From: Corella eumyota
Taxonomy: Eukaryota; Chordata; Ascidiacea; Phlebobranchia; Corellidae
Assembly: GCA_963082875.1 (NCBI GenBank)
Contig: OY720100.1
Location: 15,214,591 to 15,278,590, forward strand
Direction of reading: 5' to 3'
Length of the DNA: 64,000 nucleotides
The translations under genes and the position numbers were made by a program. Position 1 is the first letter of the stretch. Every line of letters starts with the position of its first letter. Shown here in pieces: positions 29,063 to 41,773 of this stretch. The notes under the pieces were generated by a model. It saw nothing but the letters and a program-made list of their open reading frames with translations, made no database searches and was not told the DNA's origin.

Positions 29063-30094
29063 AAACAATTTGTAATAATTATTTTTTGAACACCTCTTCC
29101 AGATTTTGTACGCGCTATTTTCTTACGTGTCTCACTGTGTAGCTGACCTATCCATTGAACTACAGGGACTGTTTGTCTACATAAAGAACAAAACCAAATG
29201 CTGTAAATTGAGTCCCACTGTCAACTTTTTTGTATTTGAAAAGCCAAACGTTATATATAAATAGCAGCTACCTTTAGCTTTAAAAAGCTATCCAAAATGC
29301 AATTTTGTTATTTATATTTATGTACTTACCACTTTTTAATGAATTTGAATGACGTTTATAGAGTCAACCATTTAAAAATGCATTCCAAATTGAAGTAGAT
29401 TTGTTAAAATTTTGTTAATATCGTCAACGCTGCGTTTAACTCGTTTTATTTTTGCCCAAATCGTGCATTTTTTCTTACTGATTATTGCTTTATTTATTAT
29501 TATTAAACCGAACTGTATTTATGTACTTTGCAACTTTTGTTTTGCATCAGAAAAAATCAAGATTTTTAATTGTTAAATCTTGAAAAATCATCATTTGCAA
29601 AGGGGTAACGATACTAAAGAGTAAAAAAGCTAACGTTCTGCAGAAAAGGGACACTATAGCTAAGAAATTTTTGTAAACATAAAACCCACTAGCTAAATAG
29701 CTCAAAAAAATATATTGGTAGAATTAAACTGCTATTGGTAGAATTGAAGAAGCTGCTATTGGTAGAATTGAACTTAAAACCTATCAAAAACTAAGTAGTC
29801 TAAATTATCTTTTTAAACTAGGTAGTAAAATGAAAAAACTACTTGCCGAAAAACTACAAATTTTCGATAAAAGTGAATAAAATATTTATTGTAACAACCT
29901 AAACGACCGCCCGGCCTCATACAGCGAAGAATTAGAATAAAAAACTTGCCAACCAGTTCTTACTACGGCACGCATTGGGCACAGTGTGATTTCAAGAAGT
30001 TACACTCGATAGTTGTTATATACTGATAACAAACAACAGGGGAATAATATACAGAACATAAAACTAAAAAAAATGTACAAAAATTAGAAAAGGA
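29063..30094. other. Convergent 3' spacer between Fos-like and CK1 genes
   Basis: The two genes converge here. Near 29713-29773 there are three short direct copies of TATTGGTAGAATT with small gaps. The rest is AT-rich 3' UTR or spacer. No further gene is visible. Confidence 0.4.
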
Positions 30095-32800
30095 TCATTT
30101 CTTGGGTCGGGGAACGTTGGAACGGTCAGCTGGGGAGGAGTTTTCTCGTTGGCCTGATGTGGTATAACCAACATCCTAAAATTCATACAAAAAATTTAAA
30201 ATTTAGGTCTTCATTTACTTAATAATACTGTGAGAAGAAAGAAGCCTATTTAAGAGTCACTTTTTTGCGTCATTAACTAGGGCACCATAATTATTTTTAA
30301 AACTTTAAATACAAATCACAGTTTCCTTAATTTTAATGTGAGAATAACATTTGTTACCCCCAGATTTGAGTTGACTTTAATAGTTTTGAATATTGTTAAA
30401 TACAGTAACACGAAAATTAATTTGCTGACCGAATTTTGGCTTCGCGAAAGTCTTGGCTGTTTATGGTGCTTTACTTAAGGGCACTATAGCGTGTAAGCAG
30501 TGGGGATCGACTTCAGGGCCCCATGTAGTAAAGCCAAGTGTTTTAACCACTATACGTTTTCTTTAGGTGAAACATGGAACAACTTTTTAGCCTTTAGATT
30601 TATGTTAAGAACACTTTCAATCCTAACTGCTCTCATGCTATAGCACACTTGAGCAAGGCGGTAAAATTAGTAGGAACTTCTGCTGAGCCAGCACTCAATC
30701 AGTAGGTTAATTGCCGAGCAATTATATTCAATATCCAAAACTGCTAAGGGCAACTTGAGACTGGGTCAGAGTAACTGATGTTACTCTATGTTTAGGTTGA
30801 CATTCGACCTTCCCACATCGAGGATAAAGATATATACAAAAAAATGTTCAAACTATTTTTTTTAATCTGGACTACTGATTGAGGACAAATCAAGATATTA
30901 CTTTCAACTTACTGGGTTGGCACGGGAGGCTGTGAAGTCGTGAGATGTGTTAGCAGCTGAACCTCGGTGTAATCTTGCACTTACTCTTCTTTCTCTCTCG
31001 GCTCTGGAGAGAGGTCTGGGAGGGGCAGCTGACGTCATATCTAGAAAAAAAATTATCATAATTTACAAAAAGTGTTTAATGTTAACTTTTAAATAAAATT
31101 TTAACCATTTTATATAGAAAAAAACAAAGGTTAAACTCTACAATAGCAACTATTTACTGTTTCTAAATGTGTCAACTGATTTTTAAACCTTTTTTTCTGC
31201 TCCTGCCGATTATTTTAAAGTGATCTCCATTATTATCGACTTGCTTGTGTGAAAAATGTTGCTTCATTTGAAACTCACAAGTTGGGTTGTTCACATTTCT
31301 TTTACCCTGACTGTGCATGAACTTATTTATCTGATAAACCTGATCACTTAACTTTAACTCCTGACTTCCTGGGAGGCATTGAGACAAAGACTTTTTAGTG
31401 GTAGAATAGGTCTTTGATTTTGGCAGATTTTTGGGCGGCATTGTAATAACCGCTAGCTGGTCTTGTTCATTCGGAAAATGAAATTTAAAGCAAGTAGAAG
31501 GAAGGGGGCTTTTTTTAATAACCAGCTGTGAGCATTTCGTTCTGTTAATTCCCTCTTTTACTTGGACAGGGTCTTGCCAACAGACTTTTAAACTATCCTG
31601 AAATCTGCCATCTTTTTAAAAAAGTTTTTTTACTCAAAAACTGTTAAAAATACTGTAAAACTACAGCTAGGCTGATTTTTCAAAAATTAAAAAAAAATTT
31701 TTTTTTTTGTTACTTAATATTTATTTTTTTCTATTAAAGCACATTTTTTTTTTGTTTTGTTCAAGGGGGCGTACACATTTTGTTATTGTTTCAGGTATTT
31801 TTAGAAACTATTTATCTATTACTTACGTGAGTAGCTAGTCACTGGCGTCACTAGACTTCTTTTTTCACGTGATCTCTAAAAAAACATCAACTATTTCTGT
31901 TTCCTTACTAACAAACTCAACTAAACCTTTTGTTATTTTAATTACTGACTGAACAATAACATACCTGATCTATTTAGATTGTAAATACATAAATACTTCT
32001 GACTACGTAGTTATTTCCTAATGCTGTTAATTGTATTTTTGTAATAATAGACATTTATGTTTTTATAATGATGGGTTTTATTTTTGCGTCGATGTAATAT
32101 CTTTATTTAAAAAAATATCTGACGTTTTGAGTTTCGATACTCATGTTTTAATATAAATATTAAATAGTATCTACCTAAAAATAACTTTATTGGAATTTTT
32201 TAACTTGTTAAGCTAAAAGATTAACATCTTTATTTAAAACATGATTTACATCTAATACATTAACCCCTTTAATCTATATAGCAGAACTGCTATCTATAAT
32301 AATTGCTAATTTTCTTAATTTACCAATGTATAAAGATCTACATCAATTTTTGGGCTAGATTTTCCAGCTGGTATGTGAACGTTATAGGTCTCTAACCAGG
32401 CTGTGACTTTTGATTTTGCTTTCTGGCATCTACTGCTGTTACTTACTCTTGCAAATAGAATAGGTTCTAAATTTCAAGAATAATTTTTAAGGTAAATATT
32501 TTGGTAACAGAATAAAAATGGATTTTACTCACTTCTGTCGTTCGATTGTCTTGCACCAGAAATTCCTTGAGATGTTGTCGACTTTCTCTCGGTCTCTTCG
32601 TTGTTACTTCGACTTCCCTTTAAAAATAATTTTATTATTTTATTTATTTTTATATTAGTAACTTTTCACAGTTCAAGTCTTTAAATTTTTTTAACACAAG
32701 TCTGGTCCTATGTTAGTTTTGCTTATTTGAAACTTTAGATGGATGTCATCATAAGAAATTAAAAAAATTAAAAAAAAAAACTCAGCTTTTAAAGTAAAAC

Positions 32801-32831
<31 letters not shown>

Positions 32832-35800
32832 TACCAAGTACATACAATCGCATTTTTTATTTAATATTTGCCCATATTTATGTGCCCTAATACAACAAAC
32901 TGCAATTTTTTTACAGGCCTTTTAATTAGACATGAACATTTTTTTTTGTATATATCTTTATCCTCGATGTGGGAAAGTCAAATGCGAGACTTAAACATAA
33001 AGTAACAACTGTTACTCCGACCCAGTCTCCAGTTGCCTGTGGCAGTTTGGAATATTATAGATTATAATTGCCTGATAATTATACTGCTGATTAAGTGCTG
33101 GCTCAGCAGGAGTTTATACTGTTTATAGCGCTTTACTCAAGGGCGCTACAGCATGAGATCGGTGGGGATTGAACCTACGACCTCATGTGTGGTGTACCAA
33201 GTGTTCTTACCACTACACCACGCTGCCGGTATATAACATATATATAACATATATATTGTCCGTATACTTTACTAATTTAAATGTATTTTATTTAATGTGA
33301 GACTTACAAATTTTAGCATATTCCAGTCAAAGACGTAGTCGTAGGTGAAACCTTGCCGATGAAATAAATTACGGAAAAGCTGTCGAAGGTAGGAGTAATC
33401 AGGTTTGTCGTCGAACCTCAGAGATCGACAATAATTCAAATACGTCGCAAACTCAGCTAAGTTCAAAAAAAATTAAAATTGAAAAAAAATAGAAAAAAAA
33501 ACAAAAATTTGCCATTTAAAATTAAAGTCCTTACAAGGGTAGCCTTTACATAGCAGCTCTATTGGTGTTGACATCTTTTTCTCGCTGATTCTTTCGTATT
33601 TTTGTCGTTTTGTTGCGGCTTTTAATCCCTGCCACGGTAAAGTTCCGACATTAAAATACATAAGAATATAACCCAGAGACTCTAAATCATCTCTTCGACT
33701 TTGTTCTAAAAAAATAAAAATAAATAATCGTTAAAAAAAATGTTATAAATGTTAAAAAATGTTATATTTAAAAAATTAATTTAAATTCGAATTCTTAGGT
33801 AAGTAGTTTTCTTTTTTGAAAACTTCTTTTTTGTTAAAACTTTAAAAACTATTTAAAAAAAAAATTAAGTACGTAATAGTTAAAAAAAGAAAAGGAAAAT
33901 GCTGAATTAAATAAAATAAAATTGTACTAAATTAAATCGCCATCCCAAAATAACAAAAACCCCAAATAAAAATATATTTGGCCAACTTTAAGTTAGCCTT
34001 TACCAAACAAATTTAATTTACAATACTTAAATAGCAATAAAACTGCAATACACCGATATTTGGTGCAGTTTAAAAGGTGTTTTATGGCCTCATAAACCCT
34101 TTAAATAAACGTTAGTTTTTTTACAAAGTCACAAAAAAGTTGAGATAAGCCTCTAACACTATAAAAAGATAGTTTTTTGTCATGAAGGAAACCAAATATT
34201 AAAGTTTCCTTTAAAGTTTAAAAATAACAAATAAGATGTATTCATATTAAATGATTCATAATATTTAATGAAGTTTATACAAAACATTTAATTTAAATAT
34301 AACAAAGTTATACTCAAAATGAAAAAAAATCCGATTTTTTTACTGATATATTAATATTTTTTTTTTGACTTTAATTATTTAGTTAATAGATTTAAAATAT
34401 TTAATTTAAATAACATACATAAGGCAGAGCTCAAATAGATTAATATAAATAATTAATTTAGTCTTTATAAGCTCTAATTCAATTAAATTTATTCGGCAAA
34501 AATACAAAAGTCTTATGGTAATAATGTTTTAAATTAGTTGGGGAAAATTAAATTACAAAAAAACCTATATTTATAAATGATGTTTTAAATATATAAGAAT
34601 ATATATATATTATTATATTTTTCCTATTAAACATTTTTTTCATTATTTTTGCCAAGTCCAATTTAAATTTAATTCTAAAAATAAATCAAAATTAAAAGAG
34701 ACAAAAGTTAAGATCAAACAGTTCTTTAAAGTCCAAGTCTATTTAACTAACGATTCCACACTTGAGTATTTACAACAATTAAATAACAACAACCTCTATA
34801 TAAGTAGCTTCAAAATCATAACAAACCTATTCCAAGATGTGTATTAATAGAAGCATATCTTGCTGTTCCCGTCAAGTTTTTATTCTCCCTGTACGGAATA
34901 TGCTGGTGTGTTCGAGCATCTCTATATTTCTTGGCAAGGCCAAAGTCGATAATATAAACGAGATTGCCTTTTTTGCCAAGGCCCATGAGAAAGTTGTCGG
35001 GCTTTATGTCTCGGTGGATAAAGTTCTTGCTGTGAATGTACTCGATTCTGCTGATCTAAAGTTAATTAAAAATAAAAAAAATTAATTATTTTATAAAAAA
35101 ATTTTTGAAAATTATTTAAAAATACAAAACCAAAAATTTTACTAAAAAAAAAAAAATACAAAAACTAAAAATTCTACAAACACTCTTTAATATATTTTTA
35201 ACTTTTCAAATTCACATTAGAATACTTATTGACCCAAGCTACCAATCATTAGTTAAAATAAATTATTTAAACCCATTCTGAATAGACAAAAATTAAATCT
35301 TTAGGATAAAAGTTTTCTATGACAAAAAATTTCAAAACCAGAAACCACAAAATTAAAATTCAGACTAAAGGTTAATCTAGTGTGTTAATCAATACCAAAA
35401 AATCCTAAGACCCATATAATTAAAAAACATAATTAAAAGATGCCATAAATTTTAATTTAATTAAACAAAAAAATTTACAAAAGTCCAATGCATAAAGGTG
35501 CTGTATCTTTGACATTTTTATTATATAATTACTGGCACTTACAAAACTATTTTAAAATGTTTTGTTGCGTTATTGCCCTGTGGCATTTCAAGGCATTTAA
35601 AAAAGCAGCAATTTGTACAAATTTCAACAAAGTCATTTTTTTCAGAAAATTTACAAATTTACAATTTAAAACTATATCCAAAAATATTGAAATTTTTAAC
35701 TATTGATTATCGATAACCTACCAATTAACATACAAAATTATTATACCAATATATTTTAACAAAAAAATAGGTCTTTTTATTTTATAGTTAAAAGTATTAG

Positions 35801-38530
35801 TAGTATTATAATAAACAATAAAAAGCGTAATAAAAAAATTTTAATATCTCATTTACTAATTTTACAGTCCCCTAAAATATACTAAAAAGGATTATGACTA
35901 AAAATAGCAACAAAAAACTTTAAATTTCGAAGTAGTATTAGTTTTATTACATTAATATGAGTTAAAAAAACAAAAAAAACTGGCCTGACTTCAATTTGTA
36001 TATGGCGTACCTTTATATAAAACCTATGTTATTCATTCATTGTATTATTATCATGTCAATGTTCAGACAATTGTTACAACACAATGGTCTTATTGTAAAA
36101 GTCAACATTTCATTGTAATCGAATCAAAATCGGAATTCGCTACCTCGAAAATTTGTAAAATCATCTGTGTCAATTAAATACTAAGAAAATGATTTCGAAT
36201 AATAATCAAAATCCATTAAAATATTTTACTTTTTTATCATGGTAATCTTAATGTGATTTCTATTTTTATAACTTATCTGATAACTTGATAGAATGTAAAT
36301 TTCTTAGGTGTAAACTTTAAACGATTAAAAAAAATATTGGTATTTTAGTAATTTAATAAAAAAAAACATAAATTATAATTGTTTTTAAAATCTTTAAATT
36401 TTTCAAAGCAAACCAGTATTAAATATCAATATAAAGACGTCTACAAATTTTGTTTAAAATTCGTGGCACAAACTATTTTAAAATAATTCCAATAGACAAG
36501 TAATCATGTATTGAAAAATACAGAATTATTAAACATGGATTTATCTCTTTATCCATCTTAAATCAACACAGAGTATATCTTTAAATACATCTCAGACCTA
36601 CACAACGAAAATCTCAAAACAAATATAGAAAATTTTCACAACAACCTACCAGCTGATCAGCCAAAAGAAGGACTGTTTTGAGACTAAATTTGCGTGAACA
36701 AAAGTTGAACAGATCTTCCAAACTTGGACCAAGTAGTTCCATCACTAGCACGTTATAATCGCCTTCTGCTCCACACCACTTAACACAAGGAATTCCAACT
36801 AAAAACCAAAATATTTTGAGTTTGTTGCCAAATTTTGTTTAATAACATACAACTTTAAAACGGCACGTTTTTTTTGCTAAAATGTAGTGTTATTAGTATA
36901 CAATAAAGCCTATTATAAAACAAATCATTGCCATTAACATAACATATACATATATATACCTATTTTAATTTTAAGAATTTTTAAATATGATATTTAATTA
37001 GCAAGTTTAGTGTAATAGCTAAAATTAAATAATTGAAAAAACAGATGTTACCATTTTTCAAGCACAAATAATTAAAAATGTTAAAAAACTTTTAGATGTT
37101 TTGAAAAATCAAATTTCGGGAAAAAAACTAAATTTAAATTGATTTTTGAATTACATACTTAATATTTGTTATTGGAAAAAAACAACAGGATTGCAATTTT
37201 TTTTAAATAAAAACTGAAAATAATAAGATATCAATCTATTTTTTATGTTAATTGCTGCAGACTCTTTTTGTTATTAAAAAAAATTCAACAATTAAATAAA
37301 GATTGACGTCAAACATAATTAAAATAGACTGAGCACATTTATTTTTTTTGATAATTATATATATGTCATAATTTATAAAAAACAACGTTATGTCATAAAA
37401 ACAAAGGTTTTTAACATAGTAAAAAATGTGACGCCCCATTTGTAACAACAGTTTTATACAACAGCCTATAAATAAGCTACACAATAAAAACTCAACTCAA
37501 AAACTCTTCTAAAACATAATTTTTCCTTAAAGTCGGATTAAATACAACTAGATTTTTAATTAACCACTTTTTTAAAAAGATTTTTTTGTATTATTTTATA
37601 TCTGATGTCAATTGATTTTAAACTTAGCAAGAGTTTAGATCGTTTAAAGCACCTTACTCAAGGCCGTTACAGCATAAAAGCAAAGGAGATCAAACCTAGG
37701 AACTCGCATAGTAAAGCCAAGTGTTCTAACAATGAAGCAATGAATAAACCCAAAAAGAATGTTACAACAACCACATTATGCTACTAATTAAAACACAATT
37801 GTCTTACCTCCTCCATGCATCATCTTATAAAACTTGCTCTCGATATGAAGTTGTGGATGTTTTGTTTTCACACATTCCAGTTTGATTGCTACTTCTTCTC
37901 CAGTCGCTATGCTTGTCCCTGTGTGAGAAATTGAGATAAGTTTAAACATTTATTAACTTTGCATTCACATATAATGACTTGAGGTAAACGATATATAAAA
38001 ATATGTTCTAACTAAACACAGTATTTCATCTAATTTATTCATTATCCATTTGATTTTGTACATATTAAGAATTTTTTTTTTTATCTTTATCCTCGATGTG
38101 GGAAAGTCGAATGCGCGATCTTAAACATAGAGTAACATCAGTTACTCCGACCCAGTCTCGAGTTGCCTTCAGCAGTTTGGGATATTATAGATTATAATTG
38201 CCCGGTAATTATGCTGCTGATCAAGTATTGGCTCAGCAGGAGTTCATACCGTTTATAGCGCCTTACTCAAGGGTGTTACACCTTTAGATCAGTGGGGATT
38301 GAAGCCACAACCTCATGTGTGGTGCAGAAAGTGTTCTTACCACTACACCACGCTTCCAGATACAATTAAGTTAAAGATATGTTAAGGTAATGTAGGTTTA
38401 CCAATAGTTTAAACAGAAAATTGTCATATAATGCAAATAAATATAGTTACATACCCAAGTAAATATCTCCAAACGAACCACTTCCAATCTTTCGCCCCAG
38501 CCTGTATTTATTTCCTACCCTTAACTCCAT
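30095..38530 (-). CDS. CSNK1D/E: Casein kinase 1 delta/epsilon (415 aa)
   Basis: Eleven coding exons on the minus strand: 38530-38455, 37918-37808, 36798-36650, 35055-34827, 33705-33535, 33456-33308, 32617-32533, 32466-32447, 31875-31827, 31040-30913 and 30175-30095. The protein starts [20 protein letters not shown], nearly identical to human CK1 delta. It has the ATP lysine K38 in [14 protein letters not shown], the DFG motif [20 protein letters not shown] and the CK1 signature [18 protein letters not shown]. The tail keeps [20 protein letters not shown], like the vertebrate [20 protein letters not shown]. This Ser/Thr kinase acts in circadian, Wnt and Hedgehog control. The 20-nt exon 8 is inferred because it alone restores the frame. 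Length equals human CK1 delta. Several introns carry SINEs. Confidence 0.96.
30450..30560 (-). repeat. SINE family 1 head
   Basis: On the minus strand it shows the tRNA-like head and the CACTTAAGTAAAGCACC-type region but no body or tail. It lies in the last CK1 intron, tail-to-tail with the next copy. Confidence 0.65.
30612..30845 (+). repeat. SINE family 1 body with tail
   Basis: It carries CTGCTGAGCCAGCACTCAATCAG, AACTTGAGACTGGGTCAGAGT and the tail CCCACATCGAGGATAAAGATATATAC. The tRNA head is degraded. It faces the copy at 30450-30560. Confidence 0.85.
32447..32466 (-). other. Inferred 20-nt CK1 microexon
   Basis: On the minus strand the stretch is bounded by AAATTTAG before it and GTAAGTAAC after it. 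Exon 7 ends in phase 1 and exon 9 is open only in phase 0, so joining them directly gives a stop. Inserting these 20 bases makes both junctions fit and leads in frame to the conserved [10 protein letters not shown] tail. Confidence 0.75.
32801..32831. repeat. (ATT)n microsatellite
   Basis: About ten uninterrupted ATT units lie in a CK1 intron. This is directly visible. Confidence 0.95.
32941..33230 (-). repeat. Full-length SINE family 1 copy
   Basis: Read on the minus strand it runs from ACCGGCAGCGTGGTGTAGTGG through the B-box and body to CACATCGAGGATAAAGATAT and an A-rich end, about 290 bp. It lies in a CK1 intron. It is close to the copies at 47389, 54618 and 38078, so the group is relatively young. 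Confidence 0.92.
37632..37745 (-). repeat. Diverged SINE family 1 head
   Basis: On the minus strand, TTCTAACAATG-type A-box remains, GGTTTGATCTCC and TTGAGTAAGGTGC follow in the family order. The body and tail are missing. It lies in a CK1 intron. Confidence 0.6.
38078..38358 (-). repeat. Full-length SINE family 1 copy
   Basis: It is complete from the tRNA-like head (TGGTGTAGTGGTAAGAACAC on the minus strand) to the ATCGAGGATAAAGAT tail and T-run on the plus strand. It lies in the first coding intron of CK1. Confidence 0.92.
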
Positions 38531-39297
38531 GGTTAACTGTAAAGTAACAAAACAAAAATGTCAATAATTATAACCAATAACCAAAAAATAAAATCCCAAA
38601 TAACATTTTTAAAATTTTTTCAGATAAATCATTTAATCAATAAATGCCTTGAGAATAACAAAGATATCAATATTTTATAATTGACTTCAGAATATAGTAT
38701 ACACAAAACAATTTTTTTAATTGACTTTACAACATTTAAAAACTATATTCAAAATATTCTTAATGAATTATGTTTGCTAATAGATAAACTTAGCCTAATT
38801 ATAAAACTCATAGAAATTAATAAATAAAGACCTGGTCTTTCAGTAATTTTAAAAATTCCATAACTTAATCAAAATTTTAAATTACCTTTTATAGATTAGG
38901 TAAAATTTTTATTCTCTTGTATTTTAAAATGGTTTTTGGTCCGTCTGCCAATTTCAATTAAAAGCAGCAAAAAGAACAAATAAAAATAGACGAATACGTT
39001 GTCGGGTTCTTATTTTTCTTAAATGTATTAAAAAATCTGACAATTTGTTCACTTGAAACCCTTACTCAAAGTCTAAAAACCTGTAAATAACAATTAGTTG
39101 AAAAAATCGCAAAACCGCAAAATTAAAAATCAAATATTTTTAAACTGTTAAATATTAATTAAACACCTGTCTGCCTTAAGTTTAAACATCTATTTAGTAA
39201 AACCAGTAAATTAATAGATATTTACATTGTAACAGTACTGAGAAATACACGAAAAACTACCTAATAGAATGATTGATTAGGTTTGAAGCCCACTTAC

Positions 39298-39345
39298 CTG
39301 AACTGACGTTGATCAACGGCACACAGCAACAAAGCAAGTTACCTA
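39298..39345 (-). other. Candidate 5' noncoding exon of CK1
   Basis: A strong donor (CAG/GTAAGTG) ends the exon at 39298 on the minus strand. The first coding exon has a good acceptor 6 bases before its ATG (exon start 38536). An intron in the 5' UTR is therefore likely. The upstream limit is not visible from sequence. Confidence 0.45.
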
Positions 39346-41773
39346 GCGAGAAACAAAGCTCGTAACTGAACAAATAAACATGAAACAGCACATAGACAAC
39401 TTATAATTATAAAAAGTCATATTAAGTTTACTGATTATCAACACTTGCCTCATATTGATTTAAAAAGATAACTAATGAATAATTTAAATAAAATGTTACC
39501 TCGTTTTTTAGTACATTACCTTTATTATTATCACAATAAACAAACAATTTAAAAATACAATATTTCCTAAAAGATGACATTTTAAAATCGGACTAAAAAT
39601 TAAGATTGAGATATTTGTTATTACTTACATGTTTTTAAATATGAAGCATTGCATATTTTTATTAATAAAATATTAGGTTTTAAGAAAATAAATCTACTTA
39701 TGTAATGTCTTGGCCATTAGATGTCAGAACTGGGTAACCTTTAAGACAAATCTTAAACAATTAAAATAGTTTCAAAAACTAATGATGATTCTTCATCAAA
39801 AAATAGCGCAATACATATGTATTCAAAAATTAATACTCTAATAAAATTAATTTTGTAAAAATGCGTTTTTTTTCTTTTAAAATTTTCATTAAAAAGACTC
39901 TTATATTTGACATTAATTTTTGCAATTATATTTCAAGTACTAAAGTAATTATAACAAGTTTAATTAAAGTGGTTTAATAGCAAAATTTTATCAAGGACCT
40001 ATTTAATATTCTAATGCAAAACCCGGGCTTATGTCCAAGCTATAATTATAGTCATGACGTATACTACTGAACTGGTGGTGCCTTACATTTTAAACATGAG
40101 TGACGTCATCTTCAATGTGTCGACAAGTATTTCATAAGCGCATGTAATCGTCCATGCGGCCTTAATTTATCGTAATCCGACCTTGTTGTAAGTGCGCGGG
40201 CAGTTTTTTCCTTGAACCCAGCCTACGTTTTAAGCTGGATTAAACTGCAGTCCTACATAGAAGCGTGTCTCTTGTCAAAATTACTTTTAAAATTGACATA
40301 ATCGTATTAATAGCGCCTTGTTTTTTAGCATCCCGCTCGCTCGAGCTGTATAAATTGGACACGTTCTTTGGTAAAATGCTCTTATGCGGTGTGTTCACGC
40401 TATATCACGATATACACCCTTAATCGTAGGTGATTTTGTGTTATATTTCTAATCGAACAAACAATAAGGTTATCAGACTAAAATCAGCATATTTTATCAT
40501 AACCTTAACATCGTGTAATTCCAGGAAAAGTTTAGTTTGTTTTTGTTTACAGCATTGTTTGTACCGCACAGTCAGCCTAAATGCCAAGTTTTTTTTTATA
40601 AATGTAATTTTCAGGTAAGATAAGAATAGCATTGTATCAAATAATGATTTAATACCTCGAACTGGAAATTGCTTTACTAATATTTTACCCCAAAAACGCA
40701 TCAGGGCTCAATTTTGTTCAGTCAAATTTTGTAAGAAAATAAACAGTTTGATATTTTTCGAAAAAAAATCATGTCTATAATATTTTAATAAACATGATTA
40801 CGCAATAAAAATGTCGTTACAGTAAAAAAACAACTGTAATTATCGACACAATTATATCAGAACTTGTCAAAAAACTAATTTTAACAGAATATTACAGATT
40901 GGGTTCGATTAAAACGGGTTGATTATAAAGATTACCAAGACTAAGATAAATATTTTTAGCTTGCAAAATCTTTCGGGTATGAGTAAGAGATAAAAATCTA
41001 AAAATCTTGTTGAGAAAATATTTTTTTTGAGGTTTTAAGGGAATTAACGATAAATTAAGTCCCAAAAAACAACGTTGAAGAACTAGAAAAAAGCAGTAAA
41101 AAGAACTTAAAATAAAGAGCATAATATGTAATGTCTAGTTTTTTAAAAGGCAATACTATAATTGATTTTATAATTTGATTTTATAAATGATTTTATAATT
41201 TGATTTTATAATTTCAAACAGAAATAGAAAAAAAATAGTTAATTTAATTTTAATGCTTTTTTGAATATTTTTTTAGTAATTAAATATGGCGATTTTTAAT
41301 TAAATTGAAATGTGAAAGTGCAAACAGGTCAAGATTTTTTCGGTATTTTTGTATATAAACATTGTAACTAACTATGTTTTGCCTTGTCAAGAACTAAATG
41401 TCAATGTCTGGGTGGAGTTTGTATATAAAAAATCAGAAATTTAGGCTCAAATAAAAAAATGTTTTAGCCTTGAAGTGACTAAAGCAACACATAAAGTTTA
41501 AACTTGACTATAAAAAAGAAGTTAACTTAGAAAACATTTAAAAACATTAGGAAAAAAGGCGTTTTTGTGTACTCGTCGTGCAATTAGCTTGTTTCTATTT
41601 TGGTATCTTAAAACTTTTTCATATTTTGTTTGTAGGTATATTCCTATATATACACACTGCTCTGACTTATAAATTTAGGATGAAAAATAGAGACGATCTA
41701 TCAGATTTACACCACAACCGAATTTAAAAGAGTTGCCAAAAACGTTTTAAGAATTAAAGTTTATTGATCAAAA
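39346..41773. other. Divergent spacer between CK1 (-) and the protease homologue (+)
   Basis: About 2.4 kb, AT-rich at both ends, with a GC-richer centre (about 40010-40430). The centre holds a perfect CRE palindrome TGACGTCA at 40101-40108 and a GGATTA homeodomain-type word near 40240. A TATATATA box-like run lies near 41645, about 130 bases before the protease start. No other gene is seen. Confidence 0.4.

Noticed and set aside
33272-35085. Independent small genes on either strand
   Set aside because: The minus-strand frames are CK1 exons; the plus-strand frame at 34837-35085 is the shadow of the CK1 kinase-core exon.
40430-41122. Overlapping short frames on both strands upstream of CK1
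   Set aside because: Low-complexity AT-rich translation with no recognisable domain and no fitting splice pattern.
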